Both the position numbers and the translations under genes were made by a program. This document shows, piece by piece, positions 24,074 through 32,002 of a stretch of 64,000 nucleotides of DNA. The notes under the pieces are model-generated. The model was not told the DNA's origin. It saw only the letters and a program-made list of their open reading frames with translations, and did no database searches. Source of the stretch: Agromyces cerinus (GTDB taxonomy: Bacteria > Actinomycetota > Actinomycetes > Actinomycetales > Microbacteriaceae); assembly GCF_016907835.1 (NCBI RefSeq), contig NZ_JAFBCT010000001.1, forward strand, positions 3,286,001 to 3,350,000, written 5' to 3'. Position 1 is the first letter of the stretch; each line of letters starts with the position of its first letter.

Positions 24074-24682
24074 TCAGCGGCGCCGCTCGTAGGTGATGTG
24101 CGTCGCGAGCGGGGTGTGCAGCACCTCGACGGGCGTGAGCGCCGGGTCGTCGATGCCCTCGAAGAGCCGCTCGCCGCCGCCGAGCATCATCGGCGAGATC
24201 GTGACGATGATGCGGTCGATGAGGCCCGCGGCGAGGTACTGGCGCACGGTGCTCGCGCCGCCCGCGATCGAGATGCGCCCGTCGCCGACGGCGGCCCGCG
24301 CCTGCGCGAGGGCGTCATCGATGCCCGTCGTGATGAAGTGGAAGGTCGTGCCGCCCTCCATCGGGATCGGGTCGTGCGGGTGGTGCGTGAGCACGTAGAC
24401 CGGCCCGTGGTACGGCGGGTTCTCGCCCCACCAGCCCTTCCACTCCTCATCGGTCCACTCGCCGCGGATCGGCCCGAACATGTTGCGGCCCATGATGTAG
24501 GCATCCGGCGCGAGGATCTGCTCGACGATCCCGGCGTTCTCGTCGGGCTGCTCGAACATCCACCGGTGCAGGTCTTCACCGCCCTCGCCGAGTGGTTCGT
24601 CGCGCGTCTGGTTCGGCCCGGCGACGTAGCCGTCGAGCGAGATCGAGAGGTTGGCCGTGACGAGGCCGTCGTTGAACGTCAT
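24074..24682 (-). CDS. Dihydrofolate reductase-like / RibD C-terminal domain reductase
   Basis: Predicted NADPH-dependent reductase of 202 residues. The start LVTANLSISLDGYVAGPNQ and the later AYIMGRNMFG, VYVLTHHPHDPI and ISIAGGASTVRQYLAAGLID are typical of the YyaP/RibD_C branch of the DHFR superfamily. They cover the cofactor-binding strands and the conserved GGG-type turn. ATG 24682 follows TACGGT (24695-24690) by 7 nt, suggesting a leaderless mRNA. It is divergent from the flavoenzyme gene and converges on the oligopeptidase gene. Its substrate is unknown; it is unlikely to be the housekeeping DHFR. Confidence 0.85.
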   Translation of the reverse strand: MTFNDGLVTANLSISLDGYVAGPNQTRDEPLGEGGEDLHRWMFEQPDENAGIVEQILAPDAYIMGRNMFGPIRGEWTDEEWKGWWGENPPYHGPVYVLTHHPHDPIPMEGGTTFHFITTGIDDALAQARAAVGDGRISIAGGASTVRQYLAAGLIDRIIVTISPMMLGGGERLFEGIDDPALTPVEVLHTPLATHITYERRR

Positions 24683-24795
24683 GCGCGACACCGTACGCCG
24701 CCCTGCCGACACCCGCATCGGTGCATGCGAACGCACCGATTCAGCGCTCAGCGAGCACCGTTCCGGATGTCTCAGGCCGCTGCAAGACTGCAGAA

Positions 24796-26115
24796 ATGTC
24801 TCTTCTCTCCGAACTGAGTGAGCGAATCCCAGGCCGGGCCCATGGTCCCGGCGCATCCGAGTACGACGCCGGCCGCACGGTCTTCGCCGGCGTCGGCGAA
24901 CCCGACGCGGTCGTGCGACCGCACACTGTCGACGAGGTCGCGGCCGCCGTCGGCCTCGCCGCGGCGGCGGGCCTGCCGATCGCCGTGCGCAGCGGCGGCC
25001 ACGGCCTCCTCCCCGTCGAGGGCGGGCTCGTCGTCGACCTCGCCGAGTTCACCGCGATCGAGGTCGACGCCAACGGCCTCGTCTCCGTCGGCGGCGGCGC
25101 CCGCTGGGGCGACGTCGCGGCGGTACTGGCTCCCCACGGCCTGGGCATCAGCTCGGGCGACACCCGCGACGTCGGAGTGGGCGGCCTCGCCCTCGGCGGC
25201 GGCATCGGCTGGCTCGTGCGCATGCAGGGCCTCGCCGTCGACGCGCTGCGCGAGGTCGAACTCGTGACCGCGGCGGGCGAGGTGCTGACCGTGAACGAGT
25301 CGTCGCACCCCGAGCTCTTCTGGGCGCTGCGCGGGGGCGGCGGCAACTTCGGCGTGGTCACCCGCTTCGCCTTCCAGGCGGTGCCGGCCGACGGTCTCGT
25401 CGCCGCGCACGTGACCTTCGACCGATCCGACGTGCCGGCCATCCTGCGAGCCTGGCGCGACGTGATGCGCGCCGGCCCCGACGAGCTGAACTCGTCGCTC
25501 ATGCTCGTGCCGCCGTTCGGGCCCGAGATGCCCGGCGGCCCGCAGCTCGGCGTCGCCCTGCAGGGCAGCGAGGCGCAGCTCCGCGAGCTGCTCGCGCCGC
25601 TGCTCGAGCTGCCGTCGGTCACCGAGGCGAAGATCGGGCCGAGCACCTACGGCGAGCTGCTCGAAGACGCGCCGCCCGGGCGGCCCCCGTTCCGGTTCGT
25701 CGGCGGCAACGGCTTCGTGCCCGAGCTCTCCGATGCGGCGCTCGATGCCGTCGCCGCCGCGTACGACCGCGACGTGCCGACGATGGTGCTCCTCCGCGCC
25801 CTCGGCGGGGCGTTCTCGCGCGTCGCGCCCGACGCGACGGCGATCGCCTTCCGTGATGCCGAGGCGCTGCTGATCGTCAACGGCGTGGTGGCGCCCGACG
25901 CCGCGCCCGAGCTGGTCGCGTCGGTCGAGGCCGTCAACGACGCGGCCCTGGCCTGCACGAGCGGGGTCTACGGCAACTTCTCGGCCGAGTACGGCGACGA
26001 GATCACGGCCGCGATGTACCCGCCTGCGACGCTCGAACGCCTGCGCCGCATCAAGGCGCAGGTCGACCCCGGCAACGTGTTCCGCCGCAACCACAACATC
26101 GCGCCGGTGGGCTGA
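24796..26115 (+). CDS. FAD-linked oxidase, berberine-bridge (BBE) type
   Basis: Flavoprotein oxidase of 439 residues. The N-terminal PP-loop/FAD domain contains AVRSGGHGLLP, where the His is the usual covalent flavin attachment residue (about 70). GGLALGGGIGWLVRMQGLAVD and LFWALRGGGGNFGVVT follow. The last 40 residues form the BBE domain (IKAQVDPGNVFRRNHNI). The second cysteinyl flavin anchor of bicovalent members is not obvious. ATG 24796 lies 7 nt after AAGACT, without a ribosome site, so a leaderless start is plausible. It probably oxidises a sugar or small alcohol; the context gives no further hint. Confidence 0.87.
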   Translation: MSLLSELSERIPGRAHGPGASEYDAGRTVFAGVGEPDAVVRPHTVDEVAAAVGLAAAAGLPIAVRSGGHGLLPVEGGLVVDLAEFTAIEVDANGLVSVGGGARWGDVAAVLAPHGLGISSGDTRDVGVGGLALGGGIGWLVRMQGLAVDALREVELVTAAGEVLTVNESSHPELFWALRGGGGNFGVVTRFAFQAVPADGLVAAHVTFDRSDVPAILRAWRDVMRAGPDELNSSLMLVPPFGPEMPGGPQLGVALQGSEAQLRELLAPLLELPSVTEAKIGPSTYGELLEDAPPGRPPFRFVGGNGFVPELSDAALDAVAAAYDRDVPTMVLLRALGGAFSRVAPDATAIAFRDAEALLIVNGVVAPDAAPELVASVEAVNDAALACTSGVYGNFSAEYGDEITAAMYPPATLERLRRIKAQVDPGNVFRRNHNIAPVG

Positions 26116-26151
26116 ACCCCAGTGGGCTGAGCACCGGCGAGCCTGATCAGA

Positions 26152-26193
26152 CGAGCGGATGCCGCGTGGCGCGCGCCACGCGGCATCCGCTCG
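26152..26193. terminator. 42-bp perfect palindrome, probable terminator
   Basis: Two exactly complementary 21-bp arms meet without a spacer at 26172/26173. The outer portions are the inverted CGGATGCC/GGCATCCG words and the centre is GTGGCGCGCGCCAC. It lies 36 bp after the oxidase stop and just before the iol promoter, so it would end the oxidase message and insulate iolC. It could also extrude as a cruciform. Confidence 0.75.
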
Positions 26194-26212
26194 TTCACGT
26201 GTGGCACTACTT

Positions 26213-26222
26213 TGTCAGGACA
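26213..26222. promoter_or_regulatory. Probable GntR-type operator before iolC
   Basis: TGTCAGGACA (TGTCCTGACA on the other strand) lies 58 bp before iolC and just upstream of a possible -10 TAAACT (26230-26235). Nearly the same decamer (TGTTCTGACA) lies before the GntR gene at 31968-31977. A repressor bound here would block the iol promoter. The regulator identity is inferred from shared sequence and adjacency. Confidence 0.6.
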
Positions 26223-26280
26223 TTCTGTGTAAACTGAGGGCAATCGCCCGCGGCACCGGCAGAAAGTTGTACGACGCAGT

Positions 26281-27351
26281 ATGACCATCACGACAGCATC
26301 GCCATTCGACGTCATCACCATCGGACGCGTGGGCATCGACCTCTACCCGACGCTCGACGGCGTGCACCTCGAAGACGTCGAGACGTTCACCAAGTCCGTC
26401 GGTGGCAGCGCCGCCAACGTCGCGATCGCCGCCGCCCGCCACGGCCGCCGCAGCGCGATCATCACCCGCACGGGCGACGACGCCTTCGGCCGGTACATCC
26501 GGCGGGAGCTCGACGGATTCGGCGTCGATCCGCGGTTCGTGGGCACCGAGCCCGCGCTCCTGACGCCGCTGACCTTCTGCGAGATCTTCCCGCCCGACGA
26601 CTTCCCGCTCACGTTCTACCGCAAGCCGAAGGCGCCCGACCTCGAGATCACCGCCGAGAGCCTGCCGCTCGACGACATCCGCTCCGCCGCGATCTACTGG
26701 TCGACGGCCACCGGCCTGAGCGAGGAGCCGAGCCGCAGTGCGCACCGCGCCGCCTGGGCAGCGCGCGGCCGCCGCCCCGGCACGATCCTCGACCTCGACT
26801 ACCGGCCCATGTTCTGGGGCTCCGTCGACGAGGCGCGGCGTGAGGTCTCCGCCGCCCTCGACTCGGTCGCCGTCGCCATCGGCAACCTCGAGGAGTGCGA
26901 GGTCGCCGTCGGCGAACGCGATCCGTACCGTGCCGCCGACGCCCTGCTCGACCGCGGCGTCGAGCTCGCCGTCGTCAAGCGCGGCCCGATCGGCGTGCTC
27001 GCGAAGACCCGCGACGAGACCGTCGAGCTGCCCGCCCTGCCCGTGCAGGTCGTCAACGGACTCGGCGCGGGCGACGGGTTCGGCGGCGCGTTCTGCCACG
27101 GGCTCCTCTCCGGCTGGCCGCTCGAGCGCATCATCGCCTTCGCGAACGTCGCGGGCGCGATCGTGGCGACGCGCCGGGAGTGCTCGACCGCCATGCCGAC
27201 GAGCGTCGAGGTGGCGCGACTGGCCGGCGAACGCGGTCTCGGCGAGTTCGACGGGATCGACCCGGCCGACCTCGACGCCGTGACCGCCGGCGCTGCAGGA
27301 TCCTCCGGGTCACGCCCGGCGCACGATGAAGGAGACGCCGATGCATCCTGA
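26281..27351 (+). CDS. iolC: 5-dehydro-2-deoxygluconokinase
   Basis: Kinase that phosphorylates 5-dehydro-2-deoxygluconate (DKG) in myo-inositol breakdown. It is a PfkB-fold protein of 356 residues. Near the start are VITIGRVGIDLYP and SVGGSAANVAIAAARHG. The catalytic NGLGAGDGFGGAFCHGLL contains the base Asp265. TFCEIFPPDDFPLTFYRKPKAPD is characteristic of IolC rather than ribokinase. First gene of a four-gene operon with the other iol enzymes; its last 11 nt overlap the next gene. The C-terminal 20 residues (GSSGSRPAHDEGDAD) look unstructured. Assignment is strong from family features plus context. Confidence 0.93.
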   Translation: MTITTASPFDVITIGRVGIDLYPTLDGVHLEDVETFTKSVGGSAANVAIAAARHGRRSAIITRTGDDAFGRYIRRELDGFGVDPRFVGTEPALLTPLTFCEIFPPDDFPLTFYRKPKAPDLEITAESLPLDDIRSAAIYWSTATGLSEEPSRSAHRAAWAARGRRPGTILDLDYRPMFWGSVDEARREVSAALDSVAVAIGNLEECEVAVGERDPYRAADALLDRGVELAVVKRGPIGVLAKTRDETVELPALPVQVVNGLGAGDGFGGAFCHGLLSGWPLERIIAFANVAGAIVATRRECSTAMPTSVEVARLAGERGLGEFDGIDPADLDAVTAGAAGSSGSRPAHDEGDADAS

Positions 27352-28249
27352 GGCAACTCGGCGATTCCTCGACGACGAGCGATTCGCACGGCTTCGCGAC
27401 CGACGTGCCGTCGACCCGGCGGCCATCGCCGAACTGCACTCCGCGCGAACGCGCCGCCCCGTGCTCGGCGACAACGGCCGGCTCTTCATCGTCGCCGCCG
27501 ACCATCCGGCCCGTGGCGCGCTCGGCGTCGGCGACGAGCCGATGGCGATGGCCGACCGGTACGAGCTGCTCGACCGCCTCGCCCTCGCGCTCAGCCGCCC
27601 CGGCGTCGACGGCGTGCTCGCGACCCCCGACATCATCGACGACCTCGCCCTGCTCGGCGCGCTCGACGGCAAGGTCGTGGTCGGCTCGATGAACCGCGGG
27701 GGGCTCCGCGGCTCGAGCTTCGAGATGGACGACCGGTTCACCGGCTACGACATCGACGGCATCGTGCGCGACCGACTCGACTTCGCCAAGGCCCTGCTGC
27801 GCATCAACCTGCAGGATGCCGGGTCGCTCGCGACGATCGAGGCATGCGCCGCTGCGGTCACCGCCGCCGCCGCGGCCGGTGTGCCGATCATGCTCGAGCC
27901 GTTCATGAGCACCCACGGCCCTGCCGGCGTCGTCAACGACCTCACCGCCGATGCCGTGATCACCTCGGTCGCCATCGCGTCGGGGCTCGGCACGAGCTCG
28001 GCCTACACGTGGCTGAAGCTGCCCGTCGTCGACGAGATGGAACGGGTGATGGCGGCGACGACCCTGCCGACGCTCCTCCTCGGCGGCGAGCGCGGCGGCG
28101 ATCCCGAGGCCACCTACGCGAGCTGGCAGCGGGCACTCGCCCTGCCGGGCGTGCGCGGGCTCGTGGTCGGGCGCACGCTCGTCTATCCTCCCGACGGCGA
28201 CGTTGCACGGGCCGTCGACACCGCAGCGGCCCTCGTGCACGCGGGCTGA
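27341..28249 (+). CDS. TIM-barrel aldolase of the iol operon (IolJ-type role; Cgl0159-like)
   Basis: (Beta/alpha)8-barrel protein of 302 residues resembling the DeoC/FbaB/LacD aldolases. Examples are RLFIVAADHPARGALG near the start, DGVLATPDIIDDLALLG, and WLKLPVVDEMERVM with a lysine at the expected Schiff-base position in strand 6. Homologues commonly sit next to iolC in actinobacteria. The likely reaction is cleavage of 2-deoxy-5-keto-gluconate 6-phosphate to DHAP and malonate semialdehyde, the IolJ step missing elsewhere in this operon. ATG 27341 is chosen over 27326 because AAGGAG lies 6 nt before it; it overlaps iolC by 11 nt. Family is clear; reaction is inferred from context. Confidence 0.8.
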   Translation: MHPEATRRFLDDERFARLRDRRAVDPAAIAELHSARTRRPVLGDNGRLFIVAADHPARGALGVGDEPMAMADRYELLDRLALALSRPGVDGVLATPDIIDDLALLGALDGKVVVGSMNRGGLRGSSFEMDDRFTGYDIDGIVRDRLDFAKALLRINLQDAGSLATIEACAAAVTAAAAAGVPIMLEPFMSTHGPAGVVNDLTADAVITSVAIASGLGTSSAYTWLKLPVVDEMERVMAATTLPTLLLGGERGGDPEATYASWQRALALPGVRGLVVGRTLVYPPDGDVARAVDTAAALVHAG

Positions 28250-28272
28250 ACGACGAGACCGAAGGAGCATCC

Positions 28273-29238
28273 GTGACGGAGCGGACGACGGCGACCACGC
28301 ACGAGACGTGGTTCCACCCTCGGGCGAGCCTCGCCCGAGACGGCTGGGACGTCGTGGTCGACGCATCCCTCGACGGCTGGCAGCACACCGGGCTCCGGGT
28401 CGCTGCGCTCGACGCGGTCGACGGCACGGGGCTCGAGCTCCCGGCCGGTGAGGTCGAGCGACTCGTCGTTCCCCTCGAGGGCGGATGCCTCGTGCGCACG
28501 CTCACCGAAGACGGCACGGTGCACGAGGTCGAGCTCGAGGGACGCGTCTCGGTGTTCGACGGCCCGACCGACTGCCTCTACCTGCCCGTGGGCGCGAGCG
28601 CGACCCTCACCGGCACCGGCTCGGGCACCGGATCGGGCCGGGTCGCAGTCGCCGAGGCTCCGGCGACCACGCGGCATCCGCTTCGGCGCATCGGGCGCGA
28701 CGAGGTGCCCGTCGAACTCCGCGGCCGCGGTCGCGCGAGCCGGCAGGTGCACGACCTCGGCACGCCCGCGGTGCTCGACGCCGAGCGACTCATCGTGTGC
28801 GAGGTCGTCACGCCCGCGGGCAACTGGTCGAGCTACCCGCCGCACAAGCACGACGAGGAACTGCCCGGCCACGAGTCGCAGCTCGAGGAGATCTACTACT
28901 TCGAGCTCGCACCCGCACCGGGCGCGCCCGAGGCCGCCGGCGAGGCAGCTGCGCCGTACGGCCTCTTCAGCGCCGCGTCGTCGGCCGTGACCGAGATCGA
29001 GCTCGACGAGCGCGTGCGCGACGGCGACGTCGCCCTCGTGCCCGGCGGGTTCCACGGTCCGGCAGTCGCGCCGCCGACCCACGACCTCTACTACCTCAAC
29101 GTCATGGCGGGGCCCGGCGATCGGGTCTGGCGCATCACCGATGAGCCCGCGCACCGGTGGGTGCGCGAGTCCTGGCAGCATGAGGCGGCCGACGACCGCC
29201 TGCCGTACATCCGCACCACGAAGGGAGCTCGCCCGTGA
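28273..29238 (+). CDS. iolB: 5-deoxy-glucuronate isomerase
   Basis: Isomerase converting 5-deoxy-D-glucuronate to 5-dehydro-2-deoxygluconate, upstream of IolC in the pathway. A bicupin of 321 residues. The N-terminal half is poorly conserved. The C-terminal half has the family block WSSYPPHKHDEE with metal-binding histidines, then EEIYYFEL, and later GFHGPAVAPPTHDLYYLNVMAG. GTG 28273 has GAAGGAG 5-6 nt upstream. Its stop overlaps the iolD start by 4 nt. High confidence. Confidence 0.94.
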   Translation: MTERTTATTHETWFHPRASLARDGWDVVVDASLDGWQHTGLRVAALDAVDGTGLELPAGEVERLVVPLEGGCLVRTLTEDGTVHEVELEGRVSVFDGPTDCLYLPVGASATLTGTGSGTGSGRVAVAEAPATTRHPLRRIGRDEVPVELRGRGRASRQVHDLGTPAVLDAERLIVCEVVTPAGNWSSYPPHKHDEELPGHESQLEEIYYFELAPAPGAPEAAGEAAAPYGLFSAASSAVTEIELDERVRDGDVALVPGGFHGPAVAPPTHDLYYLNVMAGPGDRVWRITDEPAHRWVRESWQHEAADDRLPYIRTTKGARP

Positions 29239-31148
29239 GCCAGAACACCCCGATGACGAGGCGCATGACCGTCGGACAGGCGCTGGTCGAGTTCCTCGCC
29301 CACCAGTGGACCGTCGACGGCGACGTCCGCGAGCGCACGATTCCCGGCATGTTCGGCATCTTCGGCCATGGCAACGTCGCCGGCCTCGGGCAGGCACTCA
29401 TGGAGTCGAACGCCGACGACCCCGGCCTCATGCCCTACTACCAGGCGCGCAACGAGCAGGCGATGGTGCACCAGTCGGTGGGCTTCGCCCGCATGCGCCG
29501 CCGCCGCGCGACCTTCGCGAGCACGGCGTCGGTCGGCCCCGGCGCTGCGAACATGCTGACGGGCGCCGCACTCGCGACGAGCAACCGACTGCCCGCACTG
29601 CTGCTGCCGAGCGACACGTTCGCGACGAGGGTCGCCGACCCCGTGCTGCAGCAGCTCGAGTTGCCGCATGATCCGAGCCTGCAGGTCACCGACGCGTTCC
29701 GCCCGCTGTCGCGCTTCTTCGACCGCGTCGAACGGCCCGAGCAGCTCTTCTCCATCGCCCTCGGCGCCATGCGCGTGCTGACCGACCCCGTCGAGACGGG
29801 CGCGGTCACGATCGCCCTGCCCGAGGACGTGCAGGCCGAGGCGCTCGACGTACCGCTCTCCTTCCTCGCCGACCGGGAGTGGCACGTGCGGCGACCGCTG
29901 CCCGAGCCCGGCCCGCTCGCCCGAGCAGTCGCCGCCATCCGCGGCGCGCGCTCGCCCATGATCGTCGCGGGCGGCGGGGTGATCTACTCGGGCGCCGAGG
30001 AGGTGCTGCGCCGACTCGTCGAGGCGACCGGCATCCCCGTCGGCACGACGCAGGCCGGCGGCGGGTCCATCACGTGGGACCATCCCGCCTCGCTCGGCGC
30101 CGTGGGCGCCACCGGCACGACCGCGGCCAACCGGTTCGCCGCCGAGGCCGACGTCGTCATCGGCATCGGCACCAGGTACAGCGACTTCACGACGGCCAGC
30201 CGCAGCGCCTTCCAGCACCCGGATGTCACGTTCGTGAACCTCAACGTCGCGCCGTTCGACGCCTACAAGCACGGCACGCAGCTGCCCCTGATCGCCGACG
30301 CCCGCACGGCGCTCGAGGCGCTCGAGGTCGAGCTCGCGGGCTACCGGGTGCCGGCGTCGATGTCCGAGCTCATCGCCGCTGAGCAGCAGTCGTGGAACGC
30401 CGTCGTCGACGCGTCGTTCGTGCCGTCGGGTCGCGACCGGCCCGCGCAGGCGGAGATCATCGGCGCCGTGCAGGCGGCGAGCGAGCCGCGCGACGTCATC
30501 GTGCAGGCTGCGGGGTCGCTGCCGGGCGACCTGCACCGGCTCTGGCGGGTGCGCGACCCCCTCGGCTACCACGTCGAGTACGCGTTCTCGTGCATGGGCT
30601 ACGAGATCGCGGGCGGTCTCGGCGTGCGCCGTGCCGCGCCCGATCGCGACGTCATCGTCATGGTCGGCGACGGCTCCTACCTGATGCTGCACACCGAACT
30701 CGTGACCGCGGTCGCCGAGGGCCACAAGCTCATCGTCGTGCTCGTGCAGAACCAGGGCTACGCCTCGATCGGCAACCTCTCCGAGTCGGTCGGCAGTCAG
30801 CGCTTCGGCACGAGGTACCGCCGATACGACCCGGCGAACCGCAACTTCCAGGGCACCGACCCGCTCCCTGTCGACCTCGCCGCCAACGCGCGCAGCTACG
30901 GGCTCGACGTGATCGAGATCGCCCAGGGGCCAGACGCCATCGCCGACCTCGGCCGTGCCGTGGCGACCGCGAAGGCGTCGCCCACTTCGACCCTCATCCA
31001 CATCGAGAGCGACCCGCTGCTGGCCGGCCCCGACGGCGGCGGATGGTGGGACGTGCCCGTGGCCGAGACCTCGGCGACGCCGAGCGTGCAGCAGGCGCGT
31101 GCGGAGTACGACGAGGCCCGGCTGGCCCAGCGACCGCTGCTCGGGTGA
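29235..31148 (+). CDS. iolD: 3D-(3,5/4)-trihydroxycyclohexane-1,2-dione hydrolase
   Basis: Thiamine-diphosphate enzyme that opens the inositol ring of the diketone made from inosose. It has 637 residues, the usual size for IolD. Early features are GMFGIFGHGNVAGLGQAL and the TPP glutamate region YYQARNEQAMVHQSVGFAR. The C-terminal TPP motif GDGSYLMLHTELVTAV (from about residue 477) is followed by VVLVQNQGYASIGNLSE, which is family-specific. GTG 29235 overlaps the iolB stop (GTGA). It ends the rightward iol operon. The iolE and iolG functions appear to be encoded in the leftward operon. Confidence 0.96.
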   Translation: MSQNTPMTRRMTVGQALVEFLAHQWTVDGDVRERTIPGMFGIFGHGNVAGLGQALMESNADDPGLMPYYQARNEQAMVHQSVGFARMRRRRATFASTASVGPGAANMLTGAALATSNRLPALLLPSDTFATRVADPVLQQLELPHDPSLQVTDAFRPLSRFFDRVERPEQLFSIALGAMRVLTDPVETGAVTIALPEDVQAEALDVPLSFLADREWHVRRPLPEPGPLARAVAAIRGARSPMIVAGGGVIYSGAEEVLRRLVEATGIPVGTTQAGGGSITWDHPASLGAVGATGTTAANRFAAEADVVIGIGTRYSDFTTASRSAFQHPDVTFVNLNVAPFDAYKHGTQLPLIADARTALEALEVELAGYRVPASMSELIAAEQQSWNAVVDASFVPSGRDRPAQAEIIGAVQAASEPRDVIVQAAGSLPGDLHRLWRVRDPLGYHVEYAFSCMGYEIAGGLGVRRAAPDRDVIVMVGDGSYLMLHTELVTAVAEGHKLIVVLVQNQGYASIGNLSESVGSQRFGTRYRRYDPANRNFQGTDPLPVDLAANARSYGLDVIEIAQGPDAIADLGRAVATAKASPTSTLIHIESDPLLAGPDGGGWWDVPVAETSATPSVQQARAEYDEARLAQRPLLG

Positions 31149-31164
31149 GGCGCGGGCGCGCCTC

Positions 31165-31184
31165 CCGGGCGGCCCGCTGCCCGG
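31165..31184. terminator. Weak hairpin between convergent iolD and gntR-type genes
   Basis: CCGGGC (31165-31170) and GCCCGG (31179-31184) can pair around an 8-nt loop in the 37-bp gap between the converging iolD and regulator genes. The stem is short and has no T tract, so this is only a candidate bidirectional terminator. Confidence 0.3.
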
Positions 31185-31185
31185 C

Positions 31186-31947
31186 TCAGCGATCGACGAG
31201 CGTGACCTCGAAGGAGTAGCGGTCGGGCCGGTAGCAGTGCTGCCCGAACTCGACGGCCACCCCCGAGTTGTCGAACGCGGTGCGCGCCATCGTGAGCACG
31301 GGGGCCCCGCGCGACAGGTCGAGCAGTTCCGCCTCGCGAGCGGTCGCCGCCCGCGCCCCGATGCGCTGCTTCGCGACCCGCATGGTCACACCCCGCGCCC
31401 GGAGCAGTTGGTAGAGCCCGTGCTTCTCGAGTGCTTCGCGGTCGAGATCGGTGAACTGCTCGGGCAGCACGTTGTCGAGGATGGCGAGCGGCACGCCGTC
31501 TGCGCTGCGCAGCCGCTGCACGTGCAGCACCGGGCTGCCGGGGTCGACCCCGAGCGCCTCGACCGCCGCTTCGTCGGCGGGCACGACCTCGACCGAGAGC
31601 ACCTGAGTCTCGGGCTTCTGGCCCGATCGCTCGAGGTCTTCGTAGAGGCTCGTGAGCTCGACGTTGCGCGTCACCTTGCCGTGCACGACCTGCGTGCCGA
31701 TGCCGCGGCGCCGCACGAGCAGCCCCTTGTCGACGAGGTCCTGGATGGCGCGTCGGATCGTCGGCCGCGAGAGGCCGAGCCGGGCCGCGAGGGCGACCTC
31801 GTTCTCGAGGCGCGCGCCGGCGGGCAGCGTCTGGTCGAGGATCGCCTGTTCGAGTCGACTCGCGATCTGGTAGTACAGGGGCACGGGGCCCGATCGATCG
31901 AGGTCGAGGAACAGCTCGACGGGGAGGCGATGCTCCGACTGCGCCAT
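31186..31947 (-). CDS. GntR-family (HutC/UTRA) regulator of the inositol locus
   Basis: Transcriptional regulator of 253 residues. The winged helix is at about 18-85 (PLYYQIASRLEQAILDQTLP, LGLSRPTIRRAIQDLVDKGLLVRRRGIGT). A UTRA ligand-sensing domain follows (about 105-250, including VLHVQRLRSADGVPLAILDNVLP and RPDRYSFEVTLV). ATG 31947 has GGAG 6 nt upstream. It lies between the iol operon and the mannosidase/ABC operon. The TGTYCTGACA decamer occurs before iolC and overlapping its own probable -10, so it likely represses both and is released by an inositol-pathway intermediate. Ligand is inferred. Confidence 0.88.
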   Translation of the reverse strand: MAQSEHRLPVELFLDLDRSGPVPLYYQIASRLEQAILDQTLPAGARLENEVALAARLGLSRPTIRRAIQDLVDKGLLVRRRGIGTQVVHGKVTRNVELTSLYEDLERSGQKPETQVLSVEVVPADEAAVEALGVDPGSPVLHVQRLRSADGVPLAILDNVLPEQFTDLDREALEKHGLYQLLRARGVTMRVAKQRIGARAATAREAELLDLSRGAPVLTMARTAFDNSGVAVEFGQHCYRPDRYSFEVTLVDR

Positions 31948-31967
31948 GGAATCTCCAGTTGTCCGGT

Positions 31968-31977
31968 TGTTCTGACA
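31968..31977. promoter_or_regulatory. Probable GntR autoregulatory operator
   Basis: TGTTCTGACA, one base different from the decamer before iolC (read as TGTCCTGACA). It overlaps a leftward -10 candidate TACTGT (31980-31975) and is 21 bp before the regulator start. A partial copy (TTGTCCGG) lies directly adjacent at 31959-31966. Position and sequence match predict autorepression. Confidence 0.58.
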
Positions 31978-32002
31978 GTAGAGGGTCGAACGCCCCTCGG
32001 CG

